A DNA stretch of 39,629 bases from Paracoccaceae bacterium (GTDB taxonomy: Bacteria > Pseudomonadota > Alphaproteobacteria > Rhodobacterales > Rhodobacteraceae): assembly GCA_016778765.1 (NCBI GenBank), contig JADHOV010000026.1:1-39629 (forward strand), written 5' to 3'. Position numbers and translations under genes: made by a program. Below are positions 26,151 through 35,888 of the stretch, one piece after another; the first letter of the stretch is position 1, and each line of letters starts with the position of its first letter. Below the pieces are notes generated by a model. The model was not told the DNA's origin and ran no database searches. It saw nothing but the letters and a program-made list of their open reading frames with translations.

Positions 26151-27185
26151 ATGGGCACTGCCGTTTTAACAATTGATTTAAGCGCTCTGAGGGCGAATTG
26201 GAAGGCGTTGAACGCGAAATCCGCGGGTATCACAGCTGCGGTTGTGAAAGCCGATGGCTATGGGCTTGACAGCGCGCGCGTTGCAACCGCCTTGGCGTCA
26301 GAAGGCGCGCAGCATTTCTTCGTGGCGGTGGCAGAAGAAGGCGCGGCGCTGCGCAAAGCGTTGGGCAACGGCCCCAGTATCAGCGTATTTTCTGGCCATA
26401 TGGCGCAGGATACCGCTTTAATCAAAGAGGCAAATTTGATCCCGATGGTTAATTCCGTAGATCAATTGCTGCGCCATATTGAATCGCTTCCGGATCATCC
26501 TTTTGGATTGCAGCTTGATACGGGTATGAACCGGTTGGGAATGGAGCCAACCGAATGGACAGCGCTGCGTGATTTGGCGCTGCGCTTAAAGCCACAACTG
26601 ATCATGTCGCATTTGGCCTGCGCAGATGATCCCAACCACCAGATGAACGCGCATCAGCTGCAGCTGTTTCGTGAGCTGACAGCCGATTGCAACATCCCGC
26701 GTTCGCTGTCAGCAACAGGTGGCATTCTGTTGGGTGAAGCGTATCACTTCGAAGTTACCCGCCCGGGCATTGGGCTTTACGGCGGCGCGCCCTTTTTAGA
26801 AGCAAACCCGGTTGTAAAAATTGATATTCCGGTGATCCAAACCCGGCCCGTGACTGCAGGGGAAACCGTAGGCTATTCAAACACTTGGACTGCCACAACC
26901 CCAAGGCAAATTGCAACTATATCCGCCGGATATGCCGATGGTATCCTGCGCGCTATGGGCCCAAATACGCGGCTGTTTTCGGACAATATTGGATGCCCTA
27001 TCGTGGGGCGTATTTCAATGGATTTAATTTGCGTCGACGTCACTTTACTCGATCACTTGCCGGAAAGTTTGCAATTGCTCAATGCGACGCAGGGTATTGA
27101 TACGCTGGCGGATGGCGCTGGTACGATCGGATATGAGATATTAACCTCTCTAGGCGGGCGCTATGAGCGGCGATATATCGAATGA
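26151..27185 (+). CDS. alr: alanine racemase
   Basis: Alr makes D-alanine for peptidoglycan with pyridoxal phosphate. The 344-residue protein is slightly short for the family (about 350-380). The PLP-binding lysine is in [11 protein letters not shown] at about residues 28-38. The second catalytic tyrosine is in TISAGYADG in the C-terminal beta domain. The barrel includes [12 protein letters not shown] and [10 protein letters not shown]. It begins an operon: its last four bases, ATGA, also start the MlaE-like gene. Confidence 0.95.
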   Translation: MGTAVLTIDLSALRANWKALNAKSAGITAAVVKADGYGLDSARVATALASEGAQHFFVAVAEEGAALRKALGNGPSISVFSGHMAQDTALIKEANLIPMVNSVDQLLRHIESLPDHPFGLQLDTGMNRLGMEPTEWTALRDLALRLKPQLIMSHLACADDPNHQMNAHQLQLFRELTADCNIPRSLSATGGILLGEAYHFEVTRPGIGLYGGAPFLEANPVVKIDIPVIQTRPVTAGETVGYSNTWTATTPRQIATISAGYADGILRAMGPNTRLFSDNIGCPIVGRISMDLICVDVTLLDHLPESLQLLNATQGIDTLADGAGTIGYEILTSLGGRYERRYIE

Positions 27186-27967
27186 AGAGCCTGACCACCC
27201 TTGTGCAGGCCATTGGTTCGGCCACGCTTAACGTGCTGGCCGCGACTGGTCGCGTAACCTTGTTTATCCTCGACACGCTGCGCCAAGCCTTTTCGGGGCC
27301 GTTTTATCTGCGCGAATTTGGAAATGCTTTGATGCAAATTGGCTGGTTATCCTTGCCCGTCGTTGGCTTGACCGCGTTTTTCACAGGCGGCGCTTTGGCT
27401 CTGCAAATCTATGCCGGGGGCGCCCGTTTTAGCGCGGAAGCGGTGGTCCCATCGATCGTAGCGATCGGTATGGCGCGCGAATTGGGCCCTGTGCTGGGCG
27501 GTTTGATGGTTGCGGCACGCGTGGCCAGTTCAATCGCCGCGGAACTTGGCACAATGAAAGTAACCGAGCAGATCGACGCGTTGGTGACCCTGTCAACAAA
27601 TCCGATGAAATACCTTACCCTGCCCCGCGTGCTTGCCGCAACATTGGCAGTGCCTCTTTTGGTGGGCGTTGGCGATGCGATTGGTATTATGGGCGGTTAT
27701 ATGGTTGGCGTCACCCGGTTAGATTTTAACCCCGCAGCCTATATAAAAAACACCGTCGATTTTTTGCAGCTTTGGGATATTCTTAGCGGGATGGTAAAAG
27801 GGGCCGTATTTGGGTTTATCGTGGCTATAATGGGCTGTTATTTTGGCATGAATTCTGGGCGCGGCGCGCAGGGTGTTGGGCGCGCGACAAAATCTGCCGT
27901 GGTAAGCGCCAGCGTTTTAATACTGGCGGCCAATTACATCTTAACCGAATTGTTTTTTAGCGCATGA
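27182..27967 (+). CDS. mlaE: MlaE-family lipid ABC transporter permease
   Basis: This 261-residue inner-membrane permease is of the MlaE type, part of the system that moves phospholipids between outer and inner membrane and keeps the outer membrane asymmetric. Five to six hydrophobic segments are visible. Family motifs include [17 protein letters not shown], the [18 protein letters not shown] coupling region and [14 protein letters not shown]. The last is the classic MlaE cytoplasmic signature. It overlaps alr and the ATPase gene by four bases each (ATGA), so all three are coupled. No MlaD (MCE) or MlaC gene is here, so those subunits must be elsewhere. Confidence 0.93.
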   Translation: MKSLTTLVQAIGSATLNVLAATGRVTLFILDTLRQAFSGPFYLREFGNALMQIGWLSLPVVGLTAFFTGGALALQIYAGGARFSAEAVVPSIVAIGMARELGPVLGGLMVAARVASSIAAELGTMKVTEQIDALVTLSTNPMKYLTLPRVLAATLAVPLLVGVGDAIGIMGGYMVGVTRLDFNPAAYIKNTVDFLQLWDILSGMVKGAVFGFIVAIMGCYFGMNSGRGAQGVGRATKSAVVSASVLILAANYILTELFFSA

Positions 27968-28710
27968 TACAGCTCGATCGTCTTCACAAAAGCTTCGGTC
28001 CAAATAAGGTCTTGCAAGGTGTGTCTTTAAAGATCGCCAAAGGCTCGTCCTTGGTTGTGATAGGAGGCTCAGGCACTGGCAAATCGGTGATATTAAAATG
28101 CATATTGGGTTTGATGCGCGTCGATCAAGGTCAAGTTTTTCTTGAGGGAAAAGATATGCAAACGCTAGATCGAGATCATTTTTTATCGCGCTTCGGCATG
28201 CTGTTTCAAGGTGCGGCCTTGTTTGACAGCCTGCCCGTTTGGGAAAATATCGCCTTCCGCTTGACGCAAGGAGCATTAAAAAAATCAAAAGCTGACGCCC
28301 GCGAGATCGCCATTGAAAAGCTGCGCCGGGTCGGATTGCAACCGGATGTTGCTGATAAATACCCAAGCGAATTATCCGGCGGCATGCAAAAACGCGTTGG
28401 GCTGGCCCGTGCGATCGCTGCGGATCCCGAAATTATCTTTTTTGATGAACCAACCACCGGTTTGGATCCCATTATGGCGGGTGTGATCAACGACCTAATC
28501 CGGGAAATCGTCACCGAAATGGGAGTGACCGCAATGACCATCACCCATGATATGTCTTCGGTCCGCGCGATTGCAGATCAAGTTGCGATGCTTCATTTGG
28601 GTAAAATTCAATGGACAGGACCCGTTAAAAATCTGACCGAGTCAAATGATCCATTTGTTGATCAATTCATTCATGGGCGCGCCACAGGACCTATCGAAGC
28701 GGTTCGTTGA
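27964..28710 (+). CDS. mlaF: MlaF-family ABC transporter ATP-binding protein
   Basis: This 248-residue ATPase partners the MlaE-like permease. It shows Walker A VIGGSGTGKS (about residues 35-44), the Q-loop GMLFQGAALFDSL, signature LSGGMQKRVGLARAI, Walker B IIFFDEPTTGLDP and the switch histidine in TITHDM. The LFDSLPVWENIAF stretch is typical of MlaF-type proteins. It overlaps mlaE by four bases. One hundred bases separate it from radA, and a frame running across that gap does not look like protein of either family. Confidence 0.94.
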   Translation: MIQLDRLHKSFGPNKVLQGVSLKIAKGSSLVVIGGSGTGKSVILKCILGLMRVDQGQVFLEGKDMQTLDRDHFLSRFGMLFQGAALFDSLPVWENIAFRLTQGALKKSKADAREIAIEKLRRVGLQPDVADKYPSELSGGMQKRVGLARAIAADPEIIFFDEPTTGLDPIMAGVINDLIREIVTEMGVTAMTITHDMSSVRAIADQVAMLHLGKIQWTGPVKNLTESNDPFVDQFIHGRATGPIEAVR

Positions 28711-28810
28711 AGACTGCTTAGAAAAATGGCGCATATGGCGGCGCGTGCAAGATCATTCGATCGTGCACAGCAAGCTTGCCATCAGTCTGCAAAATTGGCA
28801 CATAACGCGC

Positions 28811-30175
28811 ATGGCTAAATCCAAATCTTATTCCTGCTCAGATTGCGGCGCCGTCACCAATAAATGGTCAGGCCGCTGCGATTCTTGCGGTGCCTGGAAT
28901 ACAATTTCAGAAGACACAGCCTTAAGCTCAGGCCCATCAAAAACCTCATTAGGGGCGAAAAAAGGGAGCCCTGTTAATCTTAGCAACCTTGACACCGAGG
29001 AAGCGCCAAATCCACGCACACAGAGCGGAATAGACGAGCTAGACCGCGTTTTGGGTGGTGGCCTGGTGCCAGCCTCTGCCATTTTGGTGGGTGGAGATCC
29101 AGGTATCGGGAAATCAACGCTTTTGCTACAAGCGGCGGCGCAATTTGCACATAACGGATTAAAAACCATCTACATCTCGGGCGAAGAAGCCAGCGCACAG
29201 GTTCGGATGCGGGCACAGCGCTTGGGCTTGAAAGAAGCCCCTATTCAACTTGGGGCCGAAACAAATCTGCGAAATATACTAACAACATTAGACGGTGAAA
29301 AACCCAAATTAGTGATTATTGATTCGATTCAAACGATTTGGTCGGATCACGTTGACAGCGCCCCCGGCAGCGTCAGCCAAGTGCGCGCTGCAGCGCATGA
29401 ATTGACCAATTTCGCAAAAAAACGCGGCATCTCGGTTGTATTGGTGGGCCATGTTACCAAAGAGGGGCAGATTGCAGGGCCCCGCGTGGTTGAACATATG
29501 GTCGATACGGTGCTTTATTTTGAGGGTGAACGCGGCCATCAATTTCGCATTCTGCGCGCGGTCAAGAACCGGTTTGGCGCCGCCGATGAGATCGGTGTTT
29601 TTGAGATGACCGGCAAGGGACTGCAAGAAATCAGCAATCCATCGGCCTTATTCCTTTCGGAGCGGGGAACCCCAAGCCCGGGTTCGGTGGTGTTTGCCGG
29701 AATGGAAGGCACGCGCCCGGTTTTGGTTGAATTTCAGGCCCTCGTGGCGCCGACTCCGCACGCGCAGGCCCGCCGCTCGGTGGTCGGATGGGATAATGCC
29801 CGTTTGGCAATGGTATTGGCAGTGCTCGAAGCCCGTTGTGGCATTCCATTTTCAGGCATGGACGTCTATTTAAATGTGGCAGGCGGTTTAAAAATCAATG
29901 AGCCTGCCGCAGATCTTGCCGTTGCCGCCGCGCTTCTTTCGGCGCGCGAAGATGTAAGCCTTCCCGCAGAATCGGTGGTCTTTGGAGAAATTAGCCTCTC
30001 CGGAGCATTAAGACCGGTTGCTCAATCAGAAAATAGGTTGAAAGAAGCGCAAAAGCTTGGTTTCAGCAAAGCCATCATACCAACCGCAGAACAGCGGCTC
30101 AGTAAAGAATACCTTGAATTGACTCAATTTACGAATCTATCCTCGTTTGTTGGTGACATATTCGGTGCAGGTTAA
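28811..30175 (+). CDS. radA: DNA repair protein RadA
   Basis: RadA is a RecA-like, DnaB-type helicase that drives branch migration in recombination. The 454-residue protein has the N-terminal zinc finger (C9-x2-C12 and C23-x2-C26) and Walker A GGDPGIGKST at about residues 94-103. The RadA-only KNRFG motif lies in VKNRFGAADEIGVFEM. A C-terminal Lon-like domain follows, with DVYLNVAGGLKINEPAADLA. The ATG at 28811 gives exactly the usual MAK...C-x2-C start. A longer frame from 28646, overlapping mlaF, is rejected. Confidence 0.96.
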   Translation: MAKSKSYSCSDCGAVTNKWSGRCDSCGAWNTISEDTALSSGPSKTSLGAKKGSPVNLSNLDTEEAPNPRTQSGIDELDRVLGGGLVPASAILVGGDPGIGKSTLLLQAAAQFAHNGLKTIYISGEEASAQVRMRAQRLGLKEAPIQLGAETNLRNILTTLDGEKPKLVIIDSIQTIWSDHVDSAPGSVSQVRAAAHELTNFAKKRGISVVLVGHVTKEGQIAGPRVVEHMVDTVLYFEGERGHQFRILRAVKNRFGAADEIGVFEMTGKGLQEISNPSALFLSERGTPSPGSVVFAGMEGTRPVLVEFQALVAPTPHAQARRSVVGWDNARLAMVLAVLEARCGIPFSGMDVYLNVAGGLKINEPAADLAVAAALLSAREDVSLPAESVVFGEISLSGALRPVAQSENRLKEAQKLGFSKAIIPTAEQRLSKEYLELTQFTNLSSFVGDIFGAG

Positions 30176-30201
30176 TGACGCGCGATAAGGAAGTGGATTA
30201 A

Positions 30202-30753
30202 ATGGACACATTCAACATTGTTGACGGCGGCATCCTGGCGATCATTCTCTTATCAGCCGTTTTGGCCTATTCGCGCGGGTTACTGCGAGAGTTAATGGCG
30301 ATCGCAGGTTGGGTGGCCGCGGCGGTGTTAGGGTTTATATTTGCACCGCAACTTTTGCCCTTGGTCAAAGAAATTCCCGCAATCGGGCCAATTCTCGCTG
30401 ATAGTTGTGAGCTCTCGATCATAGTATCCTTTGTAACCATCTTCGCAGTGTTTTTGGTCGTCTTATCTTTGTTCACGCCGCTTTTATCCTCTGCAATAGA
30501 TAAAACAGCGATCGGCCGGCTTGATCGCGGGCTGGGACTGCTCTTTGGTCTGTTGCGTGGAGTGGCTTTGATTGCGATCGCATTTTTTGCCTATCGGACA
30601 GTTTTCAATACAGAAAGCTACGCCATAATCGAAGCAAGCCTCTCAGCCCAATTGTTCAGTGATTTAGCCACGGCAATAACCGAACGCAATCCAGAGCGCG
30701 CTTTGGGGTGGATCACTCTCCAATATGAGCAATTGGTTCTGGTCTGCGAATAA
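30202..30753 (+). CDS. cvpA: CvpA family membrane protein
   Basis: This 183-residue protein has about four hydrophobic segments and the CvpA-family pattern VDGGILAIILLSAVLAYSRG and LRELMAIAGWVAA near the N-terminus. DKTAIGRLDRGLGLLFGLLRG follows in the second half. CvpA is an inner-membrane protein named for colicin V production and is placed before purF in E. coli too. Its true role, possibly in envelope stress or purine-linked growth, is unsettled. It lies 26 bases after radA and 134 bases before purF. Confidence 0.9.
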   Translation: MDTFNIVDGGILAIILLSAVLAYSRGLLRELMAIAGWVAAAVLGFIFAPQLLPLVKEIPAIGPILADSCELSIIVSFVTIFAVFLVVLSLFTPLLSSAIDKTAIGRLDRGLGLLFGLLRGVALIAIAFFAYRTVFNTESYAIIEASLSAQLFSDLATAITERNPERALGWITLQYEQLVLVCE

Positions 30754-30887
30754 ATAATAGATAGGTTTACGCCGCGTGCTAAAAACCTTGGGAAAACGAC
30801 GGATCTTTCGCATTACATCCGTGACAGACTGGCTGAAACTCGATAAGAGCTTGAGTAAATCCTGCGCCTAAATCGGAGCTGCTTATT

Positions 30888-32354
30888 TTGCAAACCAAGA
30901 CCATGCCGCCAGCGAACCCGTTTGATGATGATAAACTGCGCGAGGAATGCGGCGTCTTTGGCGTCACCGGCGTTCAGGACGCAGCGAATTTTGTCGCTTT
31001 GGGCCTGCATGCGCTTCAACATCGAGGGCAAGAGGCCGGCGGAATAGTCGCCCATGACCCCGAATCCGGTTTTAACTCTGCGCGTCGCTTTGGGTATGTG
31101 CGGGATAATTTCACATCGCAATCATTAATGCAAACTTTACCCGGCTCCTTGTCTATTGGCCATGTGCGCTATTCAACGGCGGGCAAAAAAGGCGCAGCTA
31201 TCCGCGATGTTCAACCTTTTTTTGGCGAGTTTGCAATGGGCGGCGCGGCCATTGCGCATAATGGAAACATCACCAATGCCGACTCATTGCGGCGTGAATT
31301 GATCGAACGTGGTTCGATTTTCCAAAGTTCCTCGGATAGCGAATGTATCATTCATCTGATGGCGCGCTCGTTACAGCGTAATATTCCCGAACGCATGGAA
31401 GATGCATTGCGGCGCGTTGAAGGCGCTTTTTCCATCGTCGCGATGACGCGCACGAAACTGATCGGAGTGCGCGATCCTTTGGGCGTAAGGCCTCTGGTGC
31501 TTGGCCGGTTGGGGGATGGATGGGCCTTAAGCTCTGAAACTTGCGCCTTGGATATCATTGGAGCGGATTTTGTGCGGGAAATCGCCCCCGGTGAGATGGT
31601 CGTTATAACCGAAAAAGGTATAGAAAGCCACTTTCCGTTTCGACAACAAAACCCAAGATTTTGCATTTTCGAACATGTATATTTCTCGCGCCCCGATAGT
31701 ATTATTAGCGGCCGCTCCGTTTATGAGACGCGCCGGCAAATCGGCGTTGAACTGGCCAAAGAAAGCCCTGTTGAGGCAGATTTGGTTTGCCCAGTGCCCG
31801 ATAGCGGAACGCCTGCTGCAATTGGCTTCTCGCAACAATCAGGAATTCCCTACGCGATGGGGATCATTCGAAACCAATATATGGGGCGCACGTTTATTGA
31901 GCCAACCGAACAAATCCGCAATATGGGCGTACGTTTAAAACTGAATGTGAACCGCGCTTTGATCAAAGGAAAACGGATCATTTTGGTGGATGATTCCGTT
32001 GTTCGCGGCACAACCTCTCGCAAAATTAAAGAAATGATCCTAGACGCTGGTGCCGCAGAAGTACATTTTCGTATCGCCAGCCCCCCCACAGCTTGGCCCT
32101 GCTTTTACGGGGTAGATACCCCCCAGCGGGAAAAACTATTGGCGGCCACGATGACGGAAGACGAAATGCGCCAACATTTGGCAATCGACAGTTTAAAGTT
32201 CATTTCACTTAACGGGCTGTATCGCGCGGTCGGTGAAGCCAAAGGGCGTGACAGCAGCTGTCCACAATATTGCGACGCCTGTTTCTCAGGCGAATACCCT
32301 GTCGAACCCTCAGACATGATCACAAAAGGCTTTGTTTTGAAGGCGGCCGAATAA
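30888..32354 (+). CDS. purF: amidophosphoribosyltransferase
   Basis: PurF makes phosphoribosylamine from PRPP and glutamine, the first step of purine synthesis. The N-terminal Ntn glutaminase begins at the nucleophile cysteine in EECGVFGV after a short propeptide that must be cleaved. HALQHRGQEAGGI and the GHVRYSTAG loop follow. The C-terminal phosphoribosyltransferase domain has the PRPP motif RIILVDDSVVRGTT and IRNQYMGRTF. Two starts are possible. TTG at 30888 has GGAG nine bases upstream (488 residues, nucleophile C21). ATG at 30903 has no ribosome site (483 residues, C16). I give the TTG. Confidence 0.95.
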   Translation: MQTKTMPPANPFDDDKLREECGVFGVTGVQDAANFVALGLHALQHRGQEAGGIVAHDPESGFNSARRFGYVRDNFTSQSLMQTLPGSLSIGHVRYSTAGKKGAAIRDVQPFFGEFAMGGAAIAHNGNITNADSLRRELIERGSIFQSSSDSECIIHLMARSLQRNIPERMEDALRRVEGAFSIVAMTRTKLIGVRDPLGVRPLVLGRLGDGWALSSETCALDIIGADFVREIAPGEMVVITEKGIESHFPFRQQNPRFCIFEHVYFSRPDSIISGRSVYETRRQIGVELAKESPVEADLVCPVPDSGTPAAIGFSQQSGIPYAMGIIRNQYMGRTFIEPTEQIRNMGVRLKLNVNRALIKGKRIILVDDSVVRGTTSRKIKEMILDAGAAEVHFRIASPPTAWPCFYGVDTPQREKLLAATMTEDEMRQHLAIDSLKFISLNGLYRAVGEAKGRDSSCPQYCDACFSGEYPVEPSDMITKGFVLKAAE

Positions 32355-32433
32355 AGCGCGTGCAAAACCAATAAAGCATAAGCCTCTTTCACCGCCTCTT
32401 GACGAATGTTGCAAAAATGAGCATCAGCGCCCC

Positions 32434-33081
32434 ATGACGGAAAAAATTGCTTTGATCACGGGCGCATCGCGCGGGCTTGGCGCAGCCCTGGCCGAAACTT
32501 TAAGCGCAAATCATCACATTGTGGCGATTGCGCGTACAACAGGTGCGTTAGAGGCGCTTGATGATCGCATCCAAACAACAGGCGGATCAGCCACTCTCGC
32601 CCCGGTTGATATAACAAACCAAGATGCTTTGGCGCAAATCTGTCGCTCGATCTTTGATCGTTGGGGGCATGTTGATCTTTGGTGTCATACGGCAGTGCAC
32701 GCGGCGCCTTTGGGGCCAGCAGCGACGCTCGACAGCAAAGATTGGAGCAAATCGATTGCTACAAATCTAACCGCCACTGGCATTTTAATCCCTTTTATTG
32801 CGCCACTTCTTGGGCAAGAGGGGCGCGCCGTGTTCTTTGACGATCCGCATATTGGGAATAAGTTTTACGGCGCCTATGGGGCGACCAAAACAGCGCAAAT
32901 TACATTGGCACGCAGTTGGGCCAAAGAACAAAAAACTTCAGGGCCGCGCGTTGATATTGTTGCACCTCATCCAATGCCAACCGCAACCCGGGCACGGTTT
33001 CATCCTGGCGAAGCTCGAGAGCGTCTGGCCGATCCGCTCAGCGAAGCAAAACGCCTTCTCACAGAGCTCAATCTTATTTAA
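32434..33081 (+). CDS. SDR-family oxidoreductase, atypical active site
   Basis: This 215-residue protein is a short-chain dehydrogenase/reductase by fold. The cofactor loop TGASRGLGAALAE is at about residues 9-21, and YGAYGATK, the Tyr-x3-Lys pair, is near residue 150. Unusual points are that the NNAG motif is replaced by CHTAVHA, and that the segment normally carrying the catalytic serine reads AVFFDDPHIG. The C-terminus is short. The ATG has no clear ribosome site. It follows purF by 79 bases. Substrate unknown; it could be an SDR with changed chemistry or a non-catalytic NAD(P)-binding protein. Confidence 0.85.
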   Translation: MTEKIALITGASRGLGAALAETLSANHHIVAIARTTGALEALDDRIQTTGGSATLAPVDITNQDALAQICRSIFDRWGHVDLWCHTAVHAAPLGPAATLDSKDWSKSIATNLTATGILIPFIAPLLGQEGRAVFFDDPHIGNKFYGAYGATKTAQITLARSWAKEQKTSGPRVDIVAPHPMPTATRARFHPGEARERLADPLSEAKRLLTELNLI

Positions 33082-33256
33082 ACCTAATGGCCCGACCGCA
33101 ATCGGCTAAATTCCATTTACAACAGGGGAAATGCATCCCGTTCATTAATGTCCGCTTTGAAAAAACGCGGGGGCGAATAAAAAGCTTATGACGCGGATGG
33201 CTTGCCGGCATTAACAGTCTGCTTTAAGCAGTGAAAGACGTCAATAGGGTGGGAAT

Positions 33257-34039
33257 ATGCGGATTTTAATTACCAATGATGATGGCATCAACGCTCCGGG
33301 CCTGAAAACCCTACAGAAAATCGCCAAAACCTTAGCAGGCGCGGCAGGAGACGTGTGGACAGTGGCGCCCAGCACCGAAAGATCCGGCGTTGCGCATGCA
33401 ATCAGCCTGTCCTCACCCGTGTTGATCTCGCAACTAGGCCCGCGCTCTTTCAGTATCGACGGATACCCGGCCGATTGCGTGTTGGCAGGTCTGCACCATA
33501 TTTTGAAAGACTCTCCTCCCGATATTATCTTATCCGGGGTAAACCGTGGCAATAACTCTGCTGAAAATGCTCTTTATTCAGGCACTTTGGGAGCTGCGAT
33601 CGAAGGGGCGTTGCAAGGCGTACCCTCTTTTGCGCTTTCGCAATATTTGGGTCCCAACAACGTGAACATTGACGACCCGTTTGAGGCCAGCGCAACCTAT
33701 GGCGCTGAAATTGTGCAAGCGGTTTTATCCGCCAACCCTCCAGCATCGCAAGAATATCAGTTATTTTACAATATCAACTTCCCCCCCTGCCCGGCAGAAT
33801 GGGTTAAAGGGCGTAAACTTGCCACGCAGGGCTTTCGACGCGGCTCCAATTTTAGCACCGAGCCTTATACGGCAGCAAACCGCCGTAACTTTCTATTCAT
33901 CAAAGGCGGGGATCAGCAGGTTGCAACCGCACCGGAAAGCGATGCTGCGGTAAACCTAGAAAATTATATTTCCATTACACCGATGCGCGCAGATTTCACC
34001 GATCACAAAGCCTTACATGATTTGAAAGCCATCGAATAA
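33257..34039 (+). CDS. surE: 5'/3'-nucleotidase SurE
   Basis: SurE is a metal-dependent phosphatase acting on nucleoside monophosphates and short polyphosphates, tied to stress survival. The 260-residue protein has the family start [15 protein letters not shown] with metal-binding D8 and D9, then [15 protein letters not shown] and [19 protein letters not shown]. All conserved active-site residues appear present. GGGTGGGA precedes the ATG. Its TAA shares one base with the next ATG (TAATG), coupling it to pcm. Together with the nlpD-like gene it repeats the E. coli gene order. Confidence 0.95.
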   Translation: MRILITNDDGINAPGLKTLQKIAKTLAGAAGDVWTVAPSTERSGVAHAISLSSPVLISQLGPRSFSIDGYPADCVLAGLHHILKDSPPDIILSGVNRGNNSAENALYSGTLGAAIEGALQGVPSFALSQYLGPNNVNIDDPFEASATYGAEIVQAVLSANPPASQEYQLFYNINFPPCPAEWVKGRKLATQGFRRGSNFSTEPYTAANRRNFLFIKGGDQQVATAPESDAAVNLENYISITPMRADFTDHKALHDLKAIE

Positions 34040-34680
34040 TGCAAGAAGCAGAAACAATCATGCAGTTTTTGTTTCAATTGCGCTCGCAAGGCGTAACCGA
34101 TGTACGCGTTTTAACTGCCATGGAAAAAATTGATCGGGGGCTTTTTGTAACGGGCGTGTTCGCAGATCGGGCCTATGAAGATATCCCCCTGCCCATCGCC
34201 TGTGGCCAAACAATTTCACAGCCCTCGGTGGTGGGCTTAATGACCCAGGCCCTGCAAGTGGGCGCGCGCGATACAGTTCTAGAACTCGGAACAGGTTCAG
34301 GCTACCAAGCAGCCATTTTGAGCCAACTCGCTCGACGCGTTTACACAGCAGAGCGCCACAAACCCTTGGTTCGGGATGCAAAGAAGCTTTTTGACCGCTT
34401 GGGGTTGCAAAATATTATTTCAATCTGTGCTGATGGAAGCCACGGATTAAAGGAGCAAGCGCCTTTTGACCGCATATTGGTGACAGCCGCCGCCGAAGAC
34501 CCCCCAGGCCCCTTAATGGAACAATTAAAGGTAGGAGGGATTATGGTTCTGCCTGTTGGACAATCCGATGCGGTTCAAAATCTAATCCGCGTAAAACGCA
34601 CGGAAACCGGTTTTGAATATGATGATTTAAAGGAAGTTAGGTTCGTACCGCTCTTGGAAGGTATTGCAAAAGAAAATTAA
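34039..34680 (+). CDS. pcm: protein-L-isoaspartate O-methyltransferase
   Basis: Pcm methylates isoaspartyl residues in aged proteins with S-adenosylmethionine so that they can return to normal aspartate. The 213-residue product has [16 protein letters not shown] (substrate loop, about residues 51-66) and the SAM motif [14 protein letters not shown] at about residues 80-92. Later motifs are [11 protein letters not shown] and GGIMVLPVG. It overlaps the surE stop by one base and is followed, after 61 AT-rich bases, by the LysM/M23 lipoprotein gene. Confidence 0.95.
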   Translation: MQEAETIMQFLFQLRSQGVTDVRVLTAMEKIDRGLFVTGVFADRAYEDIPLPIACGQTISQPSVVGLMTQALQVGARDTVLELGTGSGYQAAILSQLARRVYTAERHKPLVRDAKKLFDRLGLQNIISICADGSHGLKEQAPFDRILVTAAAEDPPGPLMEQLKVGGIMVLPVGQSDAVQNLIRVKRTETGFEYDDLKEVRFVPLLEGIAKEN

Positions 34681-34741
34681 GTAAAAATTTACAAAATAGT
34701 TGTGGTCATGTAAGAATTGTTCTGGGTTAGGAGTTATTTAA

Positions 34742-35866
34742 ATGTTTAGGCCTGCGGCTCTTTCTTTTTCTCTTTTTTGTTTATCTGTCGTAATTTTGAC
34801 TGGCTGTGACACTTCAGGTTTTGATCTTGATATGAGACAAAACCAATATAACACAAGCGCCGCCGCGCAAAGAGTGGCAACACCAAGAGCCGAGCCAGAT
34901 GACCTTGGCATCATCGAATACCCGACCTATCAAGTGGTGGTGGCCAGAGAGGGCGATACTGTAACATCCATCGCAAATCGCTTAGGGCTCACGCCAAACT
35001 CTCTTGCCAGCTATAATGGTGTGTCCCGCGAGAAAAAGATGCGCGCAGGCGAAGTGTTGGCTTTACCGAAATTTTCCGAGACCGCGGCCAGGCAAAGCGC
35101 TGAGATTGACGTCAGCGCTTTGACGCAAAGCGCACTTGCAAAGGTAGAAACGTCTCAAGCTTCAAAAATATCACAACCCGCAACAAATAAAGATGAGCCG
35201 ATCCGCCATAAGGTGCGCCGCGGTGAAACAGCCTTTACCATATCACGCCTTTATAATGTTTCCATTCGATCACTGTCGGAATGGAACGGATTAGACAGCA
35301 ATTTTACAATACGAGAAGATCAATATCTGCTGATCCCTCTGACGCTAGAAGTGCCGATCACAGCCCCCAAAACGCGACCCGAAAAGCCAGGACAGGGATC
35401 CCAAACACCATTGCCACCCAGTTCATCCACCCCCCTGCCAAAAGCCGAAAGCGCCACGACCTCGCAAGTCACACCCCTAAAAGAAAAAGCGCCTGTGAAA
35501 GAGACCGTAGCCACCACAGGAAAGCTTACATACCCGGTAAACGGCAAAATTATTCGCGAATATGTAAAAGGCAAAACGGAGGGAATTGATCTCTCGGCCC
35601 CAGCGGGCAGCACAATCGTAGCGGCGGAAACAGGCACCGTTGCCGCGATAACGGCGGATGTTGATCAGGTTCCTATTGTGGTTATCAAACACGCCAATGA
35701 ACTGCTAACCGTTTACGCAAATGTTGGGAATATATCTGTCTCCAAAGGCGCCAAAGTCTCGCGTGGACAGGCGATTGGGAAAATCCCCCCCAGCAATCCA
35801 ACCTATCTTCATTTCGAAGTGCGCCAGGGCTTGGACAGCGTGGACCCTTTAGATTATTTGCAATAA
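34742..35866 (+). CDS. nlpD: NlpD-like lipoprotein: two LysM domains and degenerate M23
   Basis: This 374-residue envelope protein probably binds peptidoglycan and activates an amidase at cell division. The signal peptide ends at the lipobox LTGC (C22). Asp follows the cysteine, which in E. coli favours inner-membrane retention. LysM domains lie at about 63-109 and 155-200, then a Pro/Ser/Thr linker to about 255, then an M23/LytM domain. The zinc ligands look lost: the HxH region reads TYLHFEVR, the usual YAH is VYAN, and the first ligand site reads EGIDLSAP. It is therefore an NlpD/EnvC-type regulator rather than an active peptidase. AGGAG precedes the ATG. Synteny with surE-pcm supports the name. 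Confidence 0.85.
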   Translation: MFRPAALSFSLFCLSVVILTGCDTSGFDLDMRQNQYNTSAAAQRVATPRAEPDDLGIIEYPTYQVVVAREGDTVTSIANRLGLTPNSLASYNGVSREKKMRAGEVLALPKFSETAARQSAEIDVSALTQSALAKVETSQASKISQPATNKDEPIRHKVRRGETAFTISRLYNVSIRSLSEWNGLDSNFTIREDQYLLIPLTLEVPITAPKTRPEKPGQGSQTPLPPSSSTPLPKAESATTSQVTPLKEKAPVKETVATTGKLTYPVNGKIIREYVKGKTEGIDLSAPAGSTIVAAETGTVAAITADVDQVPIVVIKHANELLTVYANVGNISVSKGAKVSRGQAIGKIPPSNPTYLHFEVRQGLDSVDPLDYLQ

Positions 35867-35888
35867 GCCTGCTTTATTGGCGCAGGCT
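35866..35888. terminator. possible hairpin between convergent nlpD-like and DUF815 genes
   Basis: AGCCTGC (35866-35872) and GCAGGCT (35882-35888) are perfect seven-base arms with a nine-base loop across the seven-base gap between the two stop codons. Neither side has a T run, so termination is uncertain. Confidence 0.35.

Noticed and set aside
28646-28810. 55-residue extension of RadA overlapping mlaF
   Set aside because: RadA proteins begin MAK...C-x2-C, which matches the ATG at 28811; the extension is just an open frame across the gap.
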